A DNA stretch of 64,000 nucleotides from Cristatella mucedo (taxonomy: Eukaryota > Bryozoa > Phylactolaemata > Cristatellidae): the NCBI GenBank assembly GCA_009760855.2, contig WPIO01000009.1, forward strand, positions 7,601,001 through 7,665,000. Direction: 5' to 3'. Each line of letters starts with the position of its first letter. The stretch's first letter is position 1. Shown here piece by piece: positions 26,001-32,700 of this stretch. The notes under the pieces are model-generated. The model did not search any database. It was given only the letters and a program-made list of their open reading frames with translations, and was not told the DNA's origin. The translations under genes and the position numbers were made by a program.

Positions 26001-29000
26001 GAAATCTAGGTGTGATGTTCCAAAGTGACCTTCCATTAGACTACCACATCAGCTCCACAGTCAAGTCTGCATACTTTCAGCTGCATAACATTGCTAAAAC
26101 TCGGGCTTGTTTAGACAGGGATACGATATCTAATCGTCCACGTCCATGCATGGTGTTACATCCCGTCTAGACTTCTGTAACTCACTACCTGCTAGTCTAC
26201 TGGCCTTCGAAATCGGGCGCTTACGGCTGGTGCAAAACTCTGTAGCTAGGCTTGTCTGTCGTGAGCGTTGTAAATGCCACATCACACCACTTCTTGCCGA
26301 CCTGCACTGGCTACCAGTCAAGTAAAGCATCGACTTCAAGGTTCTGTCACTCAACTTTTAGGTCCCTTCATTCTTTGGCTCCAGCCTACCTATCAGATCT
26401 ACTCCCCACCAGGCTAAGCATCGTACCACTTGCTTTTCGGTATCTTATCGTTTACCTATACCTCGTTTAAACCTCAAACCCTTTAGAAACCACACCTTTA
26501 GTTTGTATGCTCTCAATGCCTGGAACTCACTTCCGACTTGCATCACTAGCGCAGCTGTCTGGTCAGGGCCATTACATGAAAAGGCTCGGCCTAGTAATAT
26601 AAATATAGTCGTATGCAATTTATTTTTAAGGTAAATCCGGAACATTGTTTTGCATAATGTGGAATGAAAACCGCAGCTGACGATGCCTATTTTGGAAATA
26701 GCACCTGTATCGCAGTTGGTATATGTAGGGAGGCTGGCTGGTCCGAATAAAAGGTCATAGAAGAGAGCACTCATGCACATCTCCTTACTTGACCACATTT
26801 AAAAAGAAACTAAAAACGTCTATTTGTCACAGCATTTGGTGGGTCAATGTGATTCGTCCTTTACGTTCTTATGCATGCTGACACTGTGCATGCTGCCACT
26901 AACCATATTTGCATGCTGACCCAGTGCATGTCACCCCTTACCATTGTATGCTTGTTGTCACTGAGCATGCTACCACTAACCATTCGATCGTGCTTACTTT
27001 GTAGCAAATGGGAAGTGCCTAGAAAGAGATTGAGTTCTCTGAGAGCAGTATATCAAATGTGTTATTACTATTATTAGTATTATTATTATTAATACTACTA
27101 CCTTGGTCCTGCTCGATGTGTTAGCTGTGGCTGATGCTATTTATCACAATGTCCTACTCGAACGATTGAGAACAACGATCGTTCTTCAAACAAGGCACTG
27201 GTGTGCTTGTCCGGTCCCTTTCAGTCCGCGTCGTGTGATGGTCGCGTCTTACCAACAGACCACTCAGCTTTTTTGAGTTCCATAGCAGTCCGTCCTCTGT
27301 CCTGTGCTGTTCTCCATTTAAATAAATAAATACTAGCTGATTGAACAGCCTATTTTTGTATAGCGACAGAAGAGCCTTTACGGCTATCACCACCGCTTGC
27401 AGTGGCGATAAAGGATCGCCCACCACAGGATTTGAAACCACGACCTTAGGGCCTCCATTTATACCAAGACGTAGATAAAATTTATCCATGCCCGTGCGAT
27501 CGACTGGCAATTCTGTGCTGACCATATCCATATGTATTTTTTATTTATACCATCAGAATCTGCTGCAGCGACTGATAAACTGTGTGCTTGCCATGTAGAC
27601 ATTCGATCCTGATGTCTTCCAGTTTCCTTAGACTAAACGATAAAACGAAAAACAGAACTGCTACTCATAGGAAACCCCTCCCCCCAAGTAGACGAGCTCT
27701 AGCTGCCTCCATGATTTCGAATGATTCGTGCTTCCTGGTCAGTGCCTAAGCCCTCTCATGTTCCCAGGTCATGCCAGGGCAGATGCAGACCATTCTGCAG
27801 ATCATGTCAGACATGCCGAGACATGCCTGATTATGGCCTTTGGCTGAGCGTTTTGCTAGAGGGCTGAAGTTGCCTCACTTCTTGCCTGCTCTTCGCTTGC
27901 TCCAGATGCCTCGTGGGAGCATTTAGACGTTGTCTTTTTTGCATCCCGAACAAATATGTCGGCAGATAGGGCGTTCACGTGTGTTTGCCATCGTAGAATG
28001 CCAGGAAGAGGCAAAAGACAGCCCATCCCTCTGCTGACAGCAGCAGCCAGCCCACCGCTGCCACAATGGCCACCCTCAGACGCAGCAATCGGCGCTGCCG
28101 ATCCCGTGCTGCCAAGGAAGTCATAGTTTCGTCCGGCATGACGCTGAAGCAGCTCAAAGTTGAGGTTTGTTGCATACCTCGCATTATGCCTTGCGTCAGT
28201 GCAGCTTACGATATGCTTAGCGAAAATGCTTTTCTAGCTGTGGGAATAGTAGGTGGAAATGCTGGCTGTTTTCCTGCATGCGTGGAGCAGAGTCGTGCGT
28301 GTTTTCCGTGGCTTCTAATGGTGCGAGCTCTATGCCTCTCGTTGTGAGCCTTTTGGTCTAAATTGGCTGTTACTTTTCGGGGCGTCATCACTGAGAAAGA
28401 GATGAGGGGAGCTGCTTGTTTGGGCACTGTGCTACGCAGCAGATGGCGAACCGACGCAGCAGTTGCCGCTGCCGCGTCTTGACACACAATCGTGGCCAAT
28501 GCCTGGTGCGGTTAACATTCGCTGCAGCTGATGAAGCACTTCTCTGTTGCGCCTTTCGACCAGACCTTGCTGCTCGACGGCAGGGTCCTCGAGCCGGACC
28601 ATGCCACCTTGCACGATCTGTGCATCGAACCGTCGTCAGTCCTGCAGCTGCAGGTACAGCCAGTGTGGCACGCCCGCTGTGGTTCTGCGCGTGCTTTGCT
28701 TCGCATGAACGATCGACGAAGCTGCTGCTTGCGTAGCACTCACTGTCGGCTGCTCGAGGCGTGGCTTTGCTCTGAAGCGTACCCGCCCAAGAGTGCCCGC
28801 GCCCGAGTGCGCCTGCCGTAGCTGTCGGCTCTCGCGCCCCGTAGCTTGTAGTTGGCAGCAGCAGCAGCATCGTGGGAGCTTGTTGCTTATCCAGCCTTGT
28901 CGTCCTCGTCCATGTCCTACTAGGTTGACGAGGTGTGCACTGACGATGCAAGCAGCCTAGAGGCCCTCCTGGTTCGGAGCGGCGTGCAAGAGGAAGGGTT

Positions 29001-29031
29001 CAAGGGCACGGGCCTGCTGGCGCAGAAATGA
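69..29031 (+). CDS. USP48: USP48-like ubiquitin carboxyl-terminal hydrolase, 20 exons, 5'-partial
   Basis: Deubiquitinase of the C19 cysteine protease family. Joined exons: 69-128, 4564-4636, 4891-5097, 6176-6284, 6590-6723, 6825-6907, 7675-7953, 8043-8132, 8612-8715, 8821-9072, 9951-9997, 10632-10751, 16245-16480, 16698-17079, 20662-20760, 23614-23765, 23884-24086, 27997-28164, 28528-28653, 28924-29031 (about 3.03 kb). In order they encode the Cys box (GATCYFNAFLQ), QQDAQEF, two CxxC zinc-finger pairs (CHSC, CAVC), the His box (YYGHYTAH), WYKFND, NAYMLVY, DUSP-type modules and a C-terminal ubiquitin-like domain ending in EEGFKGTGLL. Domain order and length match the animal USP48 family, known to act on ubiquitin in the nucleus. 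Reading phase agrees at every junction except the first, where about 35 residues after the Cys box are not placed. The start codon is upstream of the window. One intron uses a GC donor. Introns are full of LINEs, SINEs and microsatellites. Confidence 0.95.
984..1055. repeat. (CT)n microsatellite
   Basis: About 36 uninterrupted CT dinucleotides in the first USP48 intron of the window. Confidence 0.95.
1487..1535 (+). repeat. SINE-A 5' fragment
   Basis: The stretch tggtttaaggtgcttgcc with gaccaaggtcaaggt resembles the A-box half of the tRNA-derived SINE at 15534. The tail half is missing. Confidence 0.45.
1585..2335 (-). mobile_element. LINE family 1 fragment, 3' UTR plus RT C-terminus
   Basis: Read on the minus strand this matches the C-terminal reverse-transcriptase region (NSAAR-type motif near 2080-2110), followed by the family's 3' UTR and decayed tail near 1590-1640. 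It is degraded, with stops in all frames. It also contains, in antisense, a tempting but spurious exon at 2201-2264 (see rejected items). Confidence 0.75.
2336..4563 (+). other. USP48 intron, no feature recognised
   Basis: About 2.2 kb with no recognised exon, RNA gene or repeat family except a short C homopolymer near 3838-3848. The missing USP48 segment between the Cys box and TICGLLQYIF may lie here, but no candidate has both the right phase and the right motif. Confidence 0.4.
4564..4636 (+). CDS. USP48: USP48 exon, TICGLLQYIF segment
   Basis: Acceptor tgcttttag|, donor ATGAG|gtacgt. It starts with two bases of a split codon and encodes AFPTTICGLLQYIFASLELSK, lining up with the helix before the QQDAQEF motif in USP48. 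It ends after two bases, completed by T at 4891. Confidence 0.85.
4891..5097 (+). CDS. USP48: USP48 exon with QQDAQEF box
   Basis: The acceptor is cctgtgctag|. The exon encodes VVDPSPLVRKLML, then EQQDAQEFGKLFMTLL, the second conserved USP motif, and ends QYVTR with the donor ACTAG|gtacga. The frame joins exactly to the CxxC knuckle at 6176. Confidence 0.93.
5243..5319. repeat. Two-copy tandem duplication, unit about 38 bp
   Basis: The block beginning ttgattaagg and ending acttacaata occurs twice head to tail, differing by one G. Confidence 0.9.
5868..5985 (+). repeat. SINE-B copy
   Basis: B-box-like ggtcgtggctttgattcc is followed by the SINE-B body (gcgatcctttattgcc, then gcaagcggtgacgatagcc) and the 3' end gctatataaaacgaggctg. 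It is the same unit as at 21245, 24256, 27325 (reverse) and 54500. Confidence 0.75.
6176..6284 (+). CDS. USP48: USP48 exon, first zinc-finger CxxC
   Basis: Acceptor acttgtcag|, donor CTAAAG|gttagc. It encodes CHSCNTQS, then YTEIDAPVEGKRTLAEALADYLK in two conserved blocks. CHSC is the first cysteine pair of the USP fingers subdomain. The first base completes an Arg codon with AG from 5096-5097. Confidence 0.92.
6590..6723 (+). CDS. USP48: USP48 exon, second zinc-finger CxxC
   Basis: It encodes EEELDGDNMYHCAVCNTK, then PPVLHLQLLRYVYDR. CAVC pairs with CHSC of the previous exon. Acceptor cacatcag|, donor GACAG|gtaatt. A 20-bp duplication lies just upstream (6534-6583). Confidence 0.93.
6825..6907 (+). 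CDS. USP48: USP48 exon, KAGQKKKICSPIQFPE segment
   Basis: The acceptor ctcttttcttgcag| is excellent and the donor is GGTG|gtgagt. It encodes the basic stretch and beta strand before the His box. It ends after one base, completed by AG at 7675. Confidence 0.9.
6968..7120 (+). repeat. SINE-B copy, diverged
   Basis: Contains cgacccaggtcgtgagtttaa, cttattgcccactgcaggcgg and the end gttgttaaatcagcccac, all diagnostic of SINE-B. Confidence 0.7.
7158..7545. repeat. Long polypyrimidine (CT-rich) tract
   Basis: Almost 390 bp of nearly pure C and T on the plus strand, ending about 130 bp before the USP48 His-box exon. It gives long artefactual open frames rich in Ser, Leu and Pro, which are not genes. 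Confidence 0.9.
7675..7953 (+). CDS. USP48: USP48 exon with catalytic His box
   Basis: Acceptor caatttacag|, donor CGAG|gtgggt. It encodes VYDLSAVLVHSG, then GAYYGHYTAH (catalytic His) and WYKFND (third catalytic residue region). Between the His box and WYKFND lies a Ser/Gly/Gln-rich insert of about 40 residues (positions about 7765-7868), much longer than in the vertebrate protein. Confidence 0.95.
8043..8132 (+). CDS. USP48: USP48 exon, NAYMLVY box
   Basis: Acceptor atcttgcag|, donor CAAAG|gtaggg. It encodes a Lys-rich linker and SSKNAYMLVYKRRQCSK, the motif that closes the USP catalytic domain. Confidence 0.93.
8612..8715 (+). CDS. USP48: USP48 exon, linker after catalytic domain
   Basis: Acceptor ttacatttcag|, donor AAGCG|gtaggt. 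It encodes VPHHIRSIVEKENNEFVAT, matching the helical segment after the catalytic core in USP48. Confidence 0.85.
8821..9072 (+). CDS. USP48: USP48 exon, first DUSP module
   Basis: The acceptor is cttgctgcag| and the donor GGA|gtaagt; 84 codons, phase 0 at both ends. SSLWLSEWLKN followed by PFLCHHGKINVNELTNLKYI is the typical DUSP signature (W..W hydrophobic pattern, then C.HG). Confidence 0.93.
9255..9712 (+). mobile_element. LINE family 2 fragment, 3' end
   Basis: Matches, in plus orientation, the C-terminal reverse-transcriptase region and 3' UTR of the element at 35153-36692: ggtgacagaaggtcttgctctg, the accgaaagccacttaggctgtgag block and the acagacggagatacatt terminus. No intact frame. 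Confidence 0.75.
9951..9997 (+). CDS. USP48: USP48 microexon (47 nt)
   Basis: Acceptor gtgttttccag|, donor GATCT|gtaagt. It encodes ASAIYEKYGVNPRLDL, aligning with the short segment after the first DUSP module. Its phases fit both neighbours. Confidence 0.85.
10632..10751 (+). CDS. USP48: USP48 exon, C-x-x-C coiled segment
   Basis: Acceptor ctttccttgcag|, donor TCAGT|gtaagg. It encodes SMTCTECVKQISSYKRMQ, then DLQLISDGLKSEGK, matching the CKEC-containing helical region before the second DUSP module. Confidence 0.9.
11141..11625. mobile_element. Foldback/MITE-like element with long inverted arms
   Basis: Left arm about 11148-11291 and right arm about 11481-11618 are reverse complements over about 130 bp, with scattered mismatches and one small indel. 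Both arms contain ctccacttttgcctgatat and a cttctgtgtgagtcagcat-like block in opposite orientation. The spacer is about 190 bp and no transposase is visible. It lies in a USP48 intron and borders a LINE fragment at about 11632. Confidence 0.8.
11632..12222 (+). mobile_element. LINE family 1 fragment, RT C-terminus to ATT tail
   Basis: Encodes a broken version of the NSAARLVCRE...LHWVP region, followed by the 3' UTR (tgctgacactgtgcatgctg), the conserved tail and attattatta. Sense orientation within the host intron. Confidence 0.85.
12223..13004 (+). other. USP48 intron, no feature recognised
   Basis: About 780 bp of unique-looking AT-rich sequence with no repeat family or exon recognised. Confidence 0.4.
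13005..13400 (-). mobile_element. LINE family 1 3' end, minus orientation
   Basis: Starts with the reverse complement of the (ATT)n tail, then the tail motif (agagaactcaatctctttctagg), the 3' UTR and the last part of the RT frame, ending near the caaaagatttgaggtttgtac block. Confidence 0.85.
13401..14382 (+). other. USP48 intron, no feature recognised
   Basis: About 1 kb of sequence without recognisable exon or repeat. Confidence 0.4.
14383..14432 (+). repeat. SINE-B 3' fragment
   Basis: The sequence gccgctatacaaatgaggctg with cagctaatatt matches the SINE-B 3' end and abuts a LINE tail. Confidence 0.55.
14433..14529 (+). mobile_element. Solo LINE family 1 tail
   Basis: Only the conserved 3' tail is present (gcaaatgtaaagcgcctaga, tctctgagggcgctttatc, ATT repeats): an extremely 5'-truncated insertion. 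Confidence 0.85.
15005..15090 (+). repeat. SINE-B 5' (tRNA-like) fragment
   Basis: Contains cacgatccaggtcgtgggtt followed by caagtc, a B-box region like that of the SINE-B copies; the body is missing or diverged. Confidence 0.45.
15409..16008 (-). mobile_element. LINE family 2 fragment interrupted by a SINE
   Basis: Minus-oriented family 2 3' end, beginning with its (TAATG)-like terminus and continuing through the 3' UTR into the RT C-terminal region. It is split by a SINE-A insertion at 15534-15680; the flanks join to continuous family 2 sequence as seen at 35280-35300. Confidence 0.8.
15534..15680 (+). repeat. SINE-A, near full length, tRNA-derived
   Basis: A-box-like tttagcggttaaggtgctt, B-box-like ggtcgtgggctcgagcccc, then a tail gtgaagcgcctgaatagaga that closely resembles the LINE family 1 tail, ending in an AT-rich stretch. 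Inserted in a family 2 LINE. Confidence 0.85.
16245..16480 (+). CDS. USP48: USP48 exon, second DUSP module start
   Basis: Acceptor gattctgttatag|, donor CACG|gtatgc. It encodes SDGYLVGKDSVRHLKSL, a variable Ala/Gly-rich linker, then DFNDDLLCCHG, the C.HG motif of the second DUSP module. It ends after one base. Confidence 0.93.
16698..17079 (+). CDS. USP48: USP48 exon, second DUSP and linker, GC donor
   Basis: The acceptor is tatgttgtag|. It encodes SLAIDEKKRMV, VVWEALRKHFPAAPEFP, a CTQC pair, a long linker and VFLVSRTFVESLKNF, the start of the third DUSP module. The donor is ACAAG|gcaagt, a GC donor with otherwise perfect consensus. Only this site keeps frame with the exon at 20662. Confidence 0.92.
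17080..18384 (+). other. USP48 intron, no feature recognised
   Basis: About 1.3 kb after the GC donor with no recognisable exon or repeat. Confidence 0.4.
18385..19060 (+). mobile_element. Decayed LINE family 1 fragment
   Basis: Weak plus-oriented similarity to the RT C-terminal region (cgacctgcactggatccttatc near 18475) and to the end of the ORF and 3' UTR (aggaagctaaatgccaac near 19000). Heavily rearranged; the middle portion is not recognised. Confidence 0.5.
19061..20661 (+). other. USP48 intron, no feature recognised
   Basis: About 1.6 kb. Open frames in 19900-20590 show no recognisable domain, and no splice-consistent extra exon is needed between the exons at 16698 and 20662. Confidence 0.4.
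20662..20760 (+). CDS. USP48: USP48 exon, third DUSP module
   Basis: Acceptor gtcggtttccag|, donor GATGT|gtaagt. It encodes KTEAPVPQVKNELLLCTHG followed by NLSADPSDAD; the C.HG motif is the DUSP hallmark. It begins with the last base of a codon split by the GC-AG intron. Confidence 0.93.
21168..21244 (-). repeat. SINE-A partial copy
   Basis: The reverse complement of the SINE-A tail and B-box (agagaactcgaatctctatt, ggggctcgagctcacgacc), directly abutting a SINE-B copy. Confidence 0.65.
21245..21382 (+). repeat. SINE-B copy, well preserved
   Basis: B-box ggtcttgggttcgaatc, body gcgatcctttattgccaat with gcaagcggcggtgatagcc, and 3' end gctgttaaatcagctagtat. Confidence 0.8.
21480..21812 (+). 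repeat. Two diverged SINE-B-like copies
   Basis: Near 21540-21625 (caggtgatccttaattcatg, aaggctcttctac) and 21647-21812 (gacccaggctgtaggctc, ggcaatcctgtgttgcctac) the order of blocks is that of SINE-B, with strong divergence. Confidence 0.55.
21820..22999 (+). other. USP48 intron, no feature recognised
   Basis: About 1.2 kb with no recognisable exon or repeat family, bounded on the right by a CA microsatellite. Confidence 0.4.
23001..23049. repeat. (CA)n microsatellite
   Basis: About 24 CA units. Confidence 0.95.
23287..23325. repeat. (TG)n microsatellite, interrupted
   Basis: TG repeats with CGTGCG interruptions, about 240 bp after the CA tract. Confidence 0.9.
23400..23515 (-). repeat. 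SINE-A copy
   Basis: The reverse complement shows the A-box region (ttaaggtgcacacc) and gaccgaggtcagggtg, then the B-box-like end; the tail is short. Confidence 0.65.
23614..23765 (+). CDS. USP48: USP48 exon, third DUSP core
   Basis: Acceptor cgtttttgccag|, donor CACCAG|gtacgg. It encodes FVTLWPHEWLALWKYFGE, the WP.EW signature of the DUSP fold in USP48, then a variable loop. Confidence 0.93.
23884..24086 (+). CDS. USP48: USP48 exon, CxxC and acidic linker
   Basis: Acceptor aaacactgcag|, donor GACGAG|gtatga. It encodes EICSRCLSAHLAI (CxxC), FAKLYVSKIGG, then a Ser/Asp/Glu-rich linker that leads to the nuclear basic region in the next exon. Confidence 0.92.
24256..24412 (+). repeat. SINE-B copy, full length
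   Basis: cacgacctcggtcccgaggt, B-box ggattcgaatcctgc, ggcgctcctttattgttgct, aaggctcttctgtggcaata and the 3' end gttaaatcagctagtat. Confidence 0.85.
25017..25079 (+). mobile_element. Solo LINE family 1 tail
   Basis: aaatgtaaagtgtcttggaa, agagattagg and (ATT)n; immediately followed by another LINE copy. Confidence 0.75.
25080..27092 (+). mobile_element. LINE family 1 copy split by a DNA transposon
   Basis: Matches the RT ORF of the 32951 copy from the GKPSVIQ region to the tail. Pieces 25080-25152 and 25967-27092 are contiguous in the reference copy, the gap being the element at 25153-25966. Several stops and frameshifts. A foreign block may also lie near 26560-26790. Ends with tail and ATT repeats. 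Confidence 0.85.
25153..25966. mobile_element. 814-bp terminal-inverted-repeat DNA transposon, apparently non-autonomous
   Basis: Ends are inverted repeats matching at about 27 of 31 positions, starting TGAGCCCG at the left and ending CGGGCTCA at the right, each with inner GGTTACC motifs. TA at 25151-25152 and 25967-25968 would be the target duplication (ATAT also fits). The interrupted LINE shows the empty site. An open frame at 25371-25712 (113 codons) and an overlapping one at 25433-25693 have no recognisable transposase motif. Confidence 0.85.
27325..27455 (-). repeat. SINE-B copy
   Basis: The reverse complement gives the SINE-B order: tcgtggtttcaaatcctg, gggcgatcctttatcgcc, gcaagcggtggtgatagcc, cttctgtcgctatacaaaaa. 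Confidence 0.85.
27997..28164 (+). CDS. USP48: USP48 exon, basic region and start of ubiquitin-like domain
   Basis: Acceptor tgccatcgtag|, donor GTTGAG|gtttgt; phase 0 at both ends. It encodes NARKRQKTAHP (putative nuclear localisation signal), then RRSNRRCRSRAAKEVIVS and TLKQLKVE, the first strand and helix of the ubiquitin-like fold. An alternative in-frame acceptor at 28050 would drop the basic KRQK segment. Confidence 0.85.
28528..28653 (+). CDS. USP48: USP48 exon, ubiquitin-like domain core
   Basis: Acceptor attcgctgcag|, donor CTGCAG|gtacag. It encodes KHFSVAPFDQTLLLDGRVLE followed by HATLHDLCIEPSSVLQL, the rest of the ubiquitin-like fold. Confidence 0.95.
28924..29031 (+). CDS. USP48: USP48 last coding exon
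   Basis: Acceptor tgtcctactag|. It encodes an acidic segment, then VQEEGFKGTGLLAQK and TGA at 29029-29031, the conserved C-terminus of USP48. Confidence 0.95.
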   Translation, partial: VDEVCTDDASSLEALLVRSGVQEEGFKGTGLLAQK

Positions 29032-30339
29032 TGAAGCCAACGGCACCCAGAGCTGAAGAAAGCGGTGCTGCATCGGTCCCAGCACACCAGCAGCTGCTGC
29101 TCGGGCCGATCGGCATTACTTGTGTTTGCTTGCTTGTCGTGCGAGCCATCTGAGCCGCTGCTATGGACTGCAGCGGCAACGGCCTCGTCTGAGGACTGGT
29201 TGGGCTGGCCGCGTTGGAGAGCTGCCACTATTTTGCCGTATTTATTGCCTTCCCTGTGAGCTAGTCAGCTGCGTACTTGACGGCTGCATCGACGAAGTCC
29301 AGCAGGCAGTAAGTACCGAGTCAATTTTTCTACTAGAAAAACTTCTGGCAGTAGTCCCAGCTATGAAGCGAGGCGATTCAATCTTCGTCTAGTCTTTTCG
29401 TAGTTGTGTATAAACAATAGTCTAGTGTAGCTTGCCTGATCGTCCCAGGTTTGCCTCTTTGACAGTGTGGTATCATGCTGAATGTGGTAGTTAAGTTGGC
29501 GGTAAAATGCACCCTTTAAGGCGTCCGTGTTGTGTTTAGTGTTACTACATTCCAATGGATGGCCGATTCTGTCATTTCTCGGCTGAGCCCAGCTTTGACT
29601 GCAGCCAGGATTTGTGGATGTGATGGATTGGCCAGTTGTGCAAATAAACGATCTTGGTCAGCTGCACTGGACACCGATGCACTGCTCTCTGGTATATTCT
29701 GATACTTTCTAACCGCATTTGCCTCGCTTGATGCTTTTTCCAAGTGTGCTCAGCCATGTACCTGTATTAAACAACCCTGGGGGACAGGCCAAAACCGTGA
29801 CCTTGCCTGGAGTGGCCGAGCAGCCTGGCATGCCCCACTCTCTTGTCGGCAGTGTGTGGCCAATTACGTGCCAACCCAAATCCTCCAATGTCCACGAATT
29901 ACCTCCCCCCTCTCGCCCTCGGTAGTTCTGCTCCTCCTTTGCCTTCCTTGGCAGATTCTTATAATGCTTTCCTGTGGACAGGAAGCTTGTTGGTTGCCAT
30001 TTTGCATTTGCTCGTCATGACTTACTACCACACCAGTAGGTATTTTTGGATAATGATAATGATAAGTCACTTACCTGGTGCTCTCTTTCTCTATATCTCC
30101 TTCTCACCCGGTTCTCTCTTTCTCCCTCCCTCTCTCTCTCTCTCTTTCTGGTGCATACTACTAGAGGAACACTAAACAAGCATTAATGACAAGCGAGGTA
30201 CTTTGCTTAAGAAGAGCTCGCAGGAAAGCACGCTAGAAGACACTTGAGGTCACAGGTAGGACCCGTGGTTAGTAACATGTACTAAATCATACACAGTTAA
30301 GTAGGAAAAGCACAGAAGAACAAAATAGTCAAGCTCACA
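29032..30339 (+). other. USP48 3' UTR and downstream sequence
   Basis: Untranslated sequence without further recognisable exons. AATAAA at 29643-29648 is the first plausible polyadenylation hexamer after the stop; another ATTAAA lies near 29766. A short pyrimidine tract lies near 30075-30150. Confidence 0.5.
29643..29648 (+). terminator. Candidate polyadenylation signal of USP48
   Basis: AATAAA hexamer about 610 bp after the stop codon. Position and orientation fit, but no transcript end can be seen from sequence alone. Confidence 0.35.
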
Positions 30340-30830
30340 TGGGTGCAGGGATAGCTGAGCAGAGTTGGGCTTTTTAGCTGAGACTTTAATGATACAAAGT
30401 CAATACAAGTAACGACAGAAGCCGCGAGCGAATTACAGACTTTTGATGCATACAAGCTGAAGGCCCTATCACCACCGGATTTCAAATTAGCCTGCCGAGG
30501 AGTGAATGGTGTGAAAAGAGCACATTGAAGGAACGGGCAGGTCGGATAGGTGGGCTGGGGCAAACCAGAAAGCGACCGGTTGGCCAAAGATAGAATCTTG
30601 TTAGTCCATTCTTTGATTGATAAGGAGCCAATGAAGCTCAAAAGTAGAAGTTATGTGCCGGCAGACCAGCCGAGCAGCTGAGTTGTGCACTAGTTGATAA
30701 AATGCTTTAGACGACCAGGCGATTAAGGCCACAGGCCGACAGTCCTTAATAAAGGGAAGGAATCGTACTGGTGTAGATGCGATGTCGTATATCTCAGAAC
30801 TAGTTTGACTGTAGTATAGCAATGTTCCTC
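30340..30830 (-). mobile_element. LINE fragment, RT C-terminus
   Basis: Minus-strand frames encode HNSAARLVCR and GGDRAFSLYASKVCNSL, the C-terminal signature seen in LINE family 1. Decayed, no tail visible. Confidence 0.7.
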
Positions 30831-31346
30831 AGCTGGAAGGAGGCTCTCTTGACGGTGGTGGCAATGTTTTTATCCAATGACGAGTCGTTGGGAACAAGCA
30901 CATTACTGGAGTGAATCTAGCTGAGCTTGTCTTGAGGTTGATGTCTTCCGACCTGAAGCCGAACTAGTGCCCGACATTTTTAACTGCTGCTATATTGGCC
31001 TGACATCGTCCAGAGGAAGGGTATGGATAGTGAAGAAAAAAAGGGGGTTGGTCTAAGACCGAAGCCGGAGATACCCCTTCTTACTTAAAGGGCTCCCCGG
31101 ATGAGCGACCATCATTACATCTACGTTCTCACAAGTCTCATTTAGATTGGACCAAACCCTGCTAAGCTTTCCTGCAAAACAATCGCCCTGTGCCTGCACA
31201 CCCTCTATATTCATAGGCACGTGTTTTCCTCTAACAGTCAATCGCTATTTGCCTTCTCAAACTAGCCGTCTATGGACCAGTGATTTTCTGTCTAACACTC
31301 CTAGCGGTCCTGTCTCACAATTAAGCCAAGATGGCGATAGACATTT

Positions 31347-31547
31347 TCAGTGTACTGCAGCACTCACCAGGTTCATGGTGAAATTACTCATCTGTACGTA
31401 CGTTTCTACGTCGAATTCGGCATGTGTGAATTGGCCGCTAGGGAATAGGTCGAATGATTCGGTGGCCGCAGCAGAGACTACGCCGAACATGATGATTAGA
31501 GCTAACCGGAAACAGCGCATCATCTCGTTCTTTAAATGTGTAGACAT
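31347..31547 (-). CDS. Possible first exon of a small secreted protein
   Basis: A 66-codon minus frame starts with Met, has a basic N-region and a hydrophobic core (CFRLALIIMFGVVSAAA), a plausible signal peptide with cleavage near Ala-Thr, then FDLFPSGQFTHAEFD and an N-glycosylation-like NFT. A strong GTGAGT donor follows the Leu codon near 31368, so the frame may be an exon rather than a complete gene. I recognise no family and found no convincing second exon; it could be chance. Confidence 0.25.
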   Translation of the reverse strand: MSTHLKNEMMRCFRLALIIMFGVVSAAATESFDLFPSGQFTHAEFDVETYVQMSNFTMNLVSAAVH

Positions 31548-31908
31548 TTTTTCCTCAAGCTGCTTGGCCCTCTGGTATTTCTAGCTGGGGCAGCAGTCAC
31601 GTGCTCGCCGGGCCCCCGTCGGGATAGGTGGAGGGGATGGGGTGGGTGGACTTCGAAGCTAACTGGCTGTGGCTTGGATGCCCCCCACCCCCGTCACGAT
31701 GACCTCCCTCCATTCGTTTGTGGTTTGACCAGTGGGCCAATTCTATCTTAAGAGGGTTAGCTGTAAGCGAACTTGACCAAAGTAGAAAAGTTGGAAGTGC
31801 AACACGTTCTTCAACCCCTCAAGTAGGAAGAGAGAGAGAGAGCACTTTGACTTTACAGAGTGCTGAACTGTGACTGTCGATGCTTCGCTCACGCGTTAAC
31901 CTTGAACG

Positions 31909-32094
31909 TCACACGTACCGATTACACAATCTGTTACACCCTTTGACGACGCCAGCAGGACAAGGCTGACAAGACGAGGGGCTGTCCTGGATCTGATTAC
32001 TGCAGTATGAACCAGCAAGACACAGCCAGCACACACGTATTTGTGGCATTATCAGTGGCATCATAGCTCCTGATTCGTTACTTTCGTATTTCAT
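31909..32094 (-). other. Cysteine-rich open frame of unknown nature
   Basis: The minus frame contains C..CLAGSYC followed by SCQPCPAG and CNRLC, a cysteine spacing like that of short extracellular Cys-rich repeats. No start context, splice site or partner exon was confirmed. Confidence 0.2.
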
Positions 32095-32513
32095 GAATTG
32101 CTATAGAATTTCTTAGTCACTACGGACGTAGCCATCCGAGCAGTACGCTACAAAAAAGACCAGCCTTCGTACTAAGGTGACTAAAGAGCTGCATGCACAG
32201 GGCAATCGGTGTTATTTTTAAGACGGAGAGACAGCGAACCTAGGCACCACCTGAGATCAAAGGCACGCCCAGCTTGCTTCGTCCTTGTGCTAAAAGTAGC
32301 TGTGCGGACATTAGGACTCCGCAGAGGATCGAGCACAGTTACTCACAGACGCCCTGAAGGGATCACTCGGCAACTCGTTTCGAAAGGCGCGGCAAATTGG
32401 GCCGACGAACGCGACTAATCGCTCCCTTGGCTAGCCGCCCAGCAAAGATACCAATTAAACGACAAAACTTGGCCAGAATAAAATCATCGGCTTCATCATA
32501 ACCACACTGGAAC

Positions 32514-32700
32514 CTACGCAGATGCATTACACGTTTCTGCACAATAGAACAGTTTCTGGGGAACTTGAAATCCCGATTGGGACTTGCTAGCAAGATCTGA
32601 TGAACTTAAGTAATCGTTTAACTGCTGGGTCACCACTCGTTTTTTAAGTATCATGGGTAAGAATGGCAGATGGGACATTGGACGGCAATTTCTTAGGTCT
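32514..32700 (-). mobile_element. LINE reverse-transcriptase N-terminal fragment
   Basis: The minus frame encodes NCRPMSHLPFLPMILKK and LASKSQSGFQ, the start of a CR1/L2-type RT domain. Confidence 0.65.

Larger units (their letters stand above)
30831..32513. other. Intergenic sequence, mostly unassigned
   Basis: Apart from the two tentative minus-strand frames at 31347 and 31909, nothing is recognised here. Confidence 0.4.
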
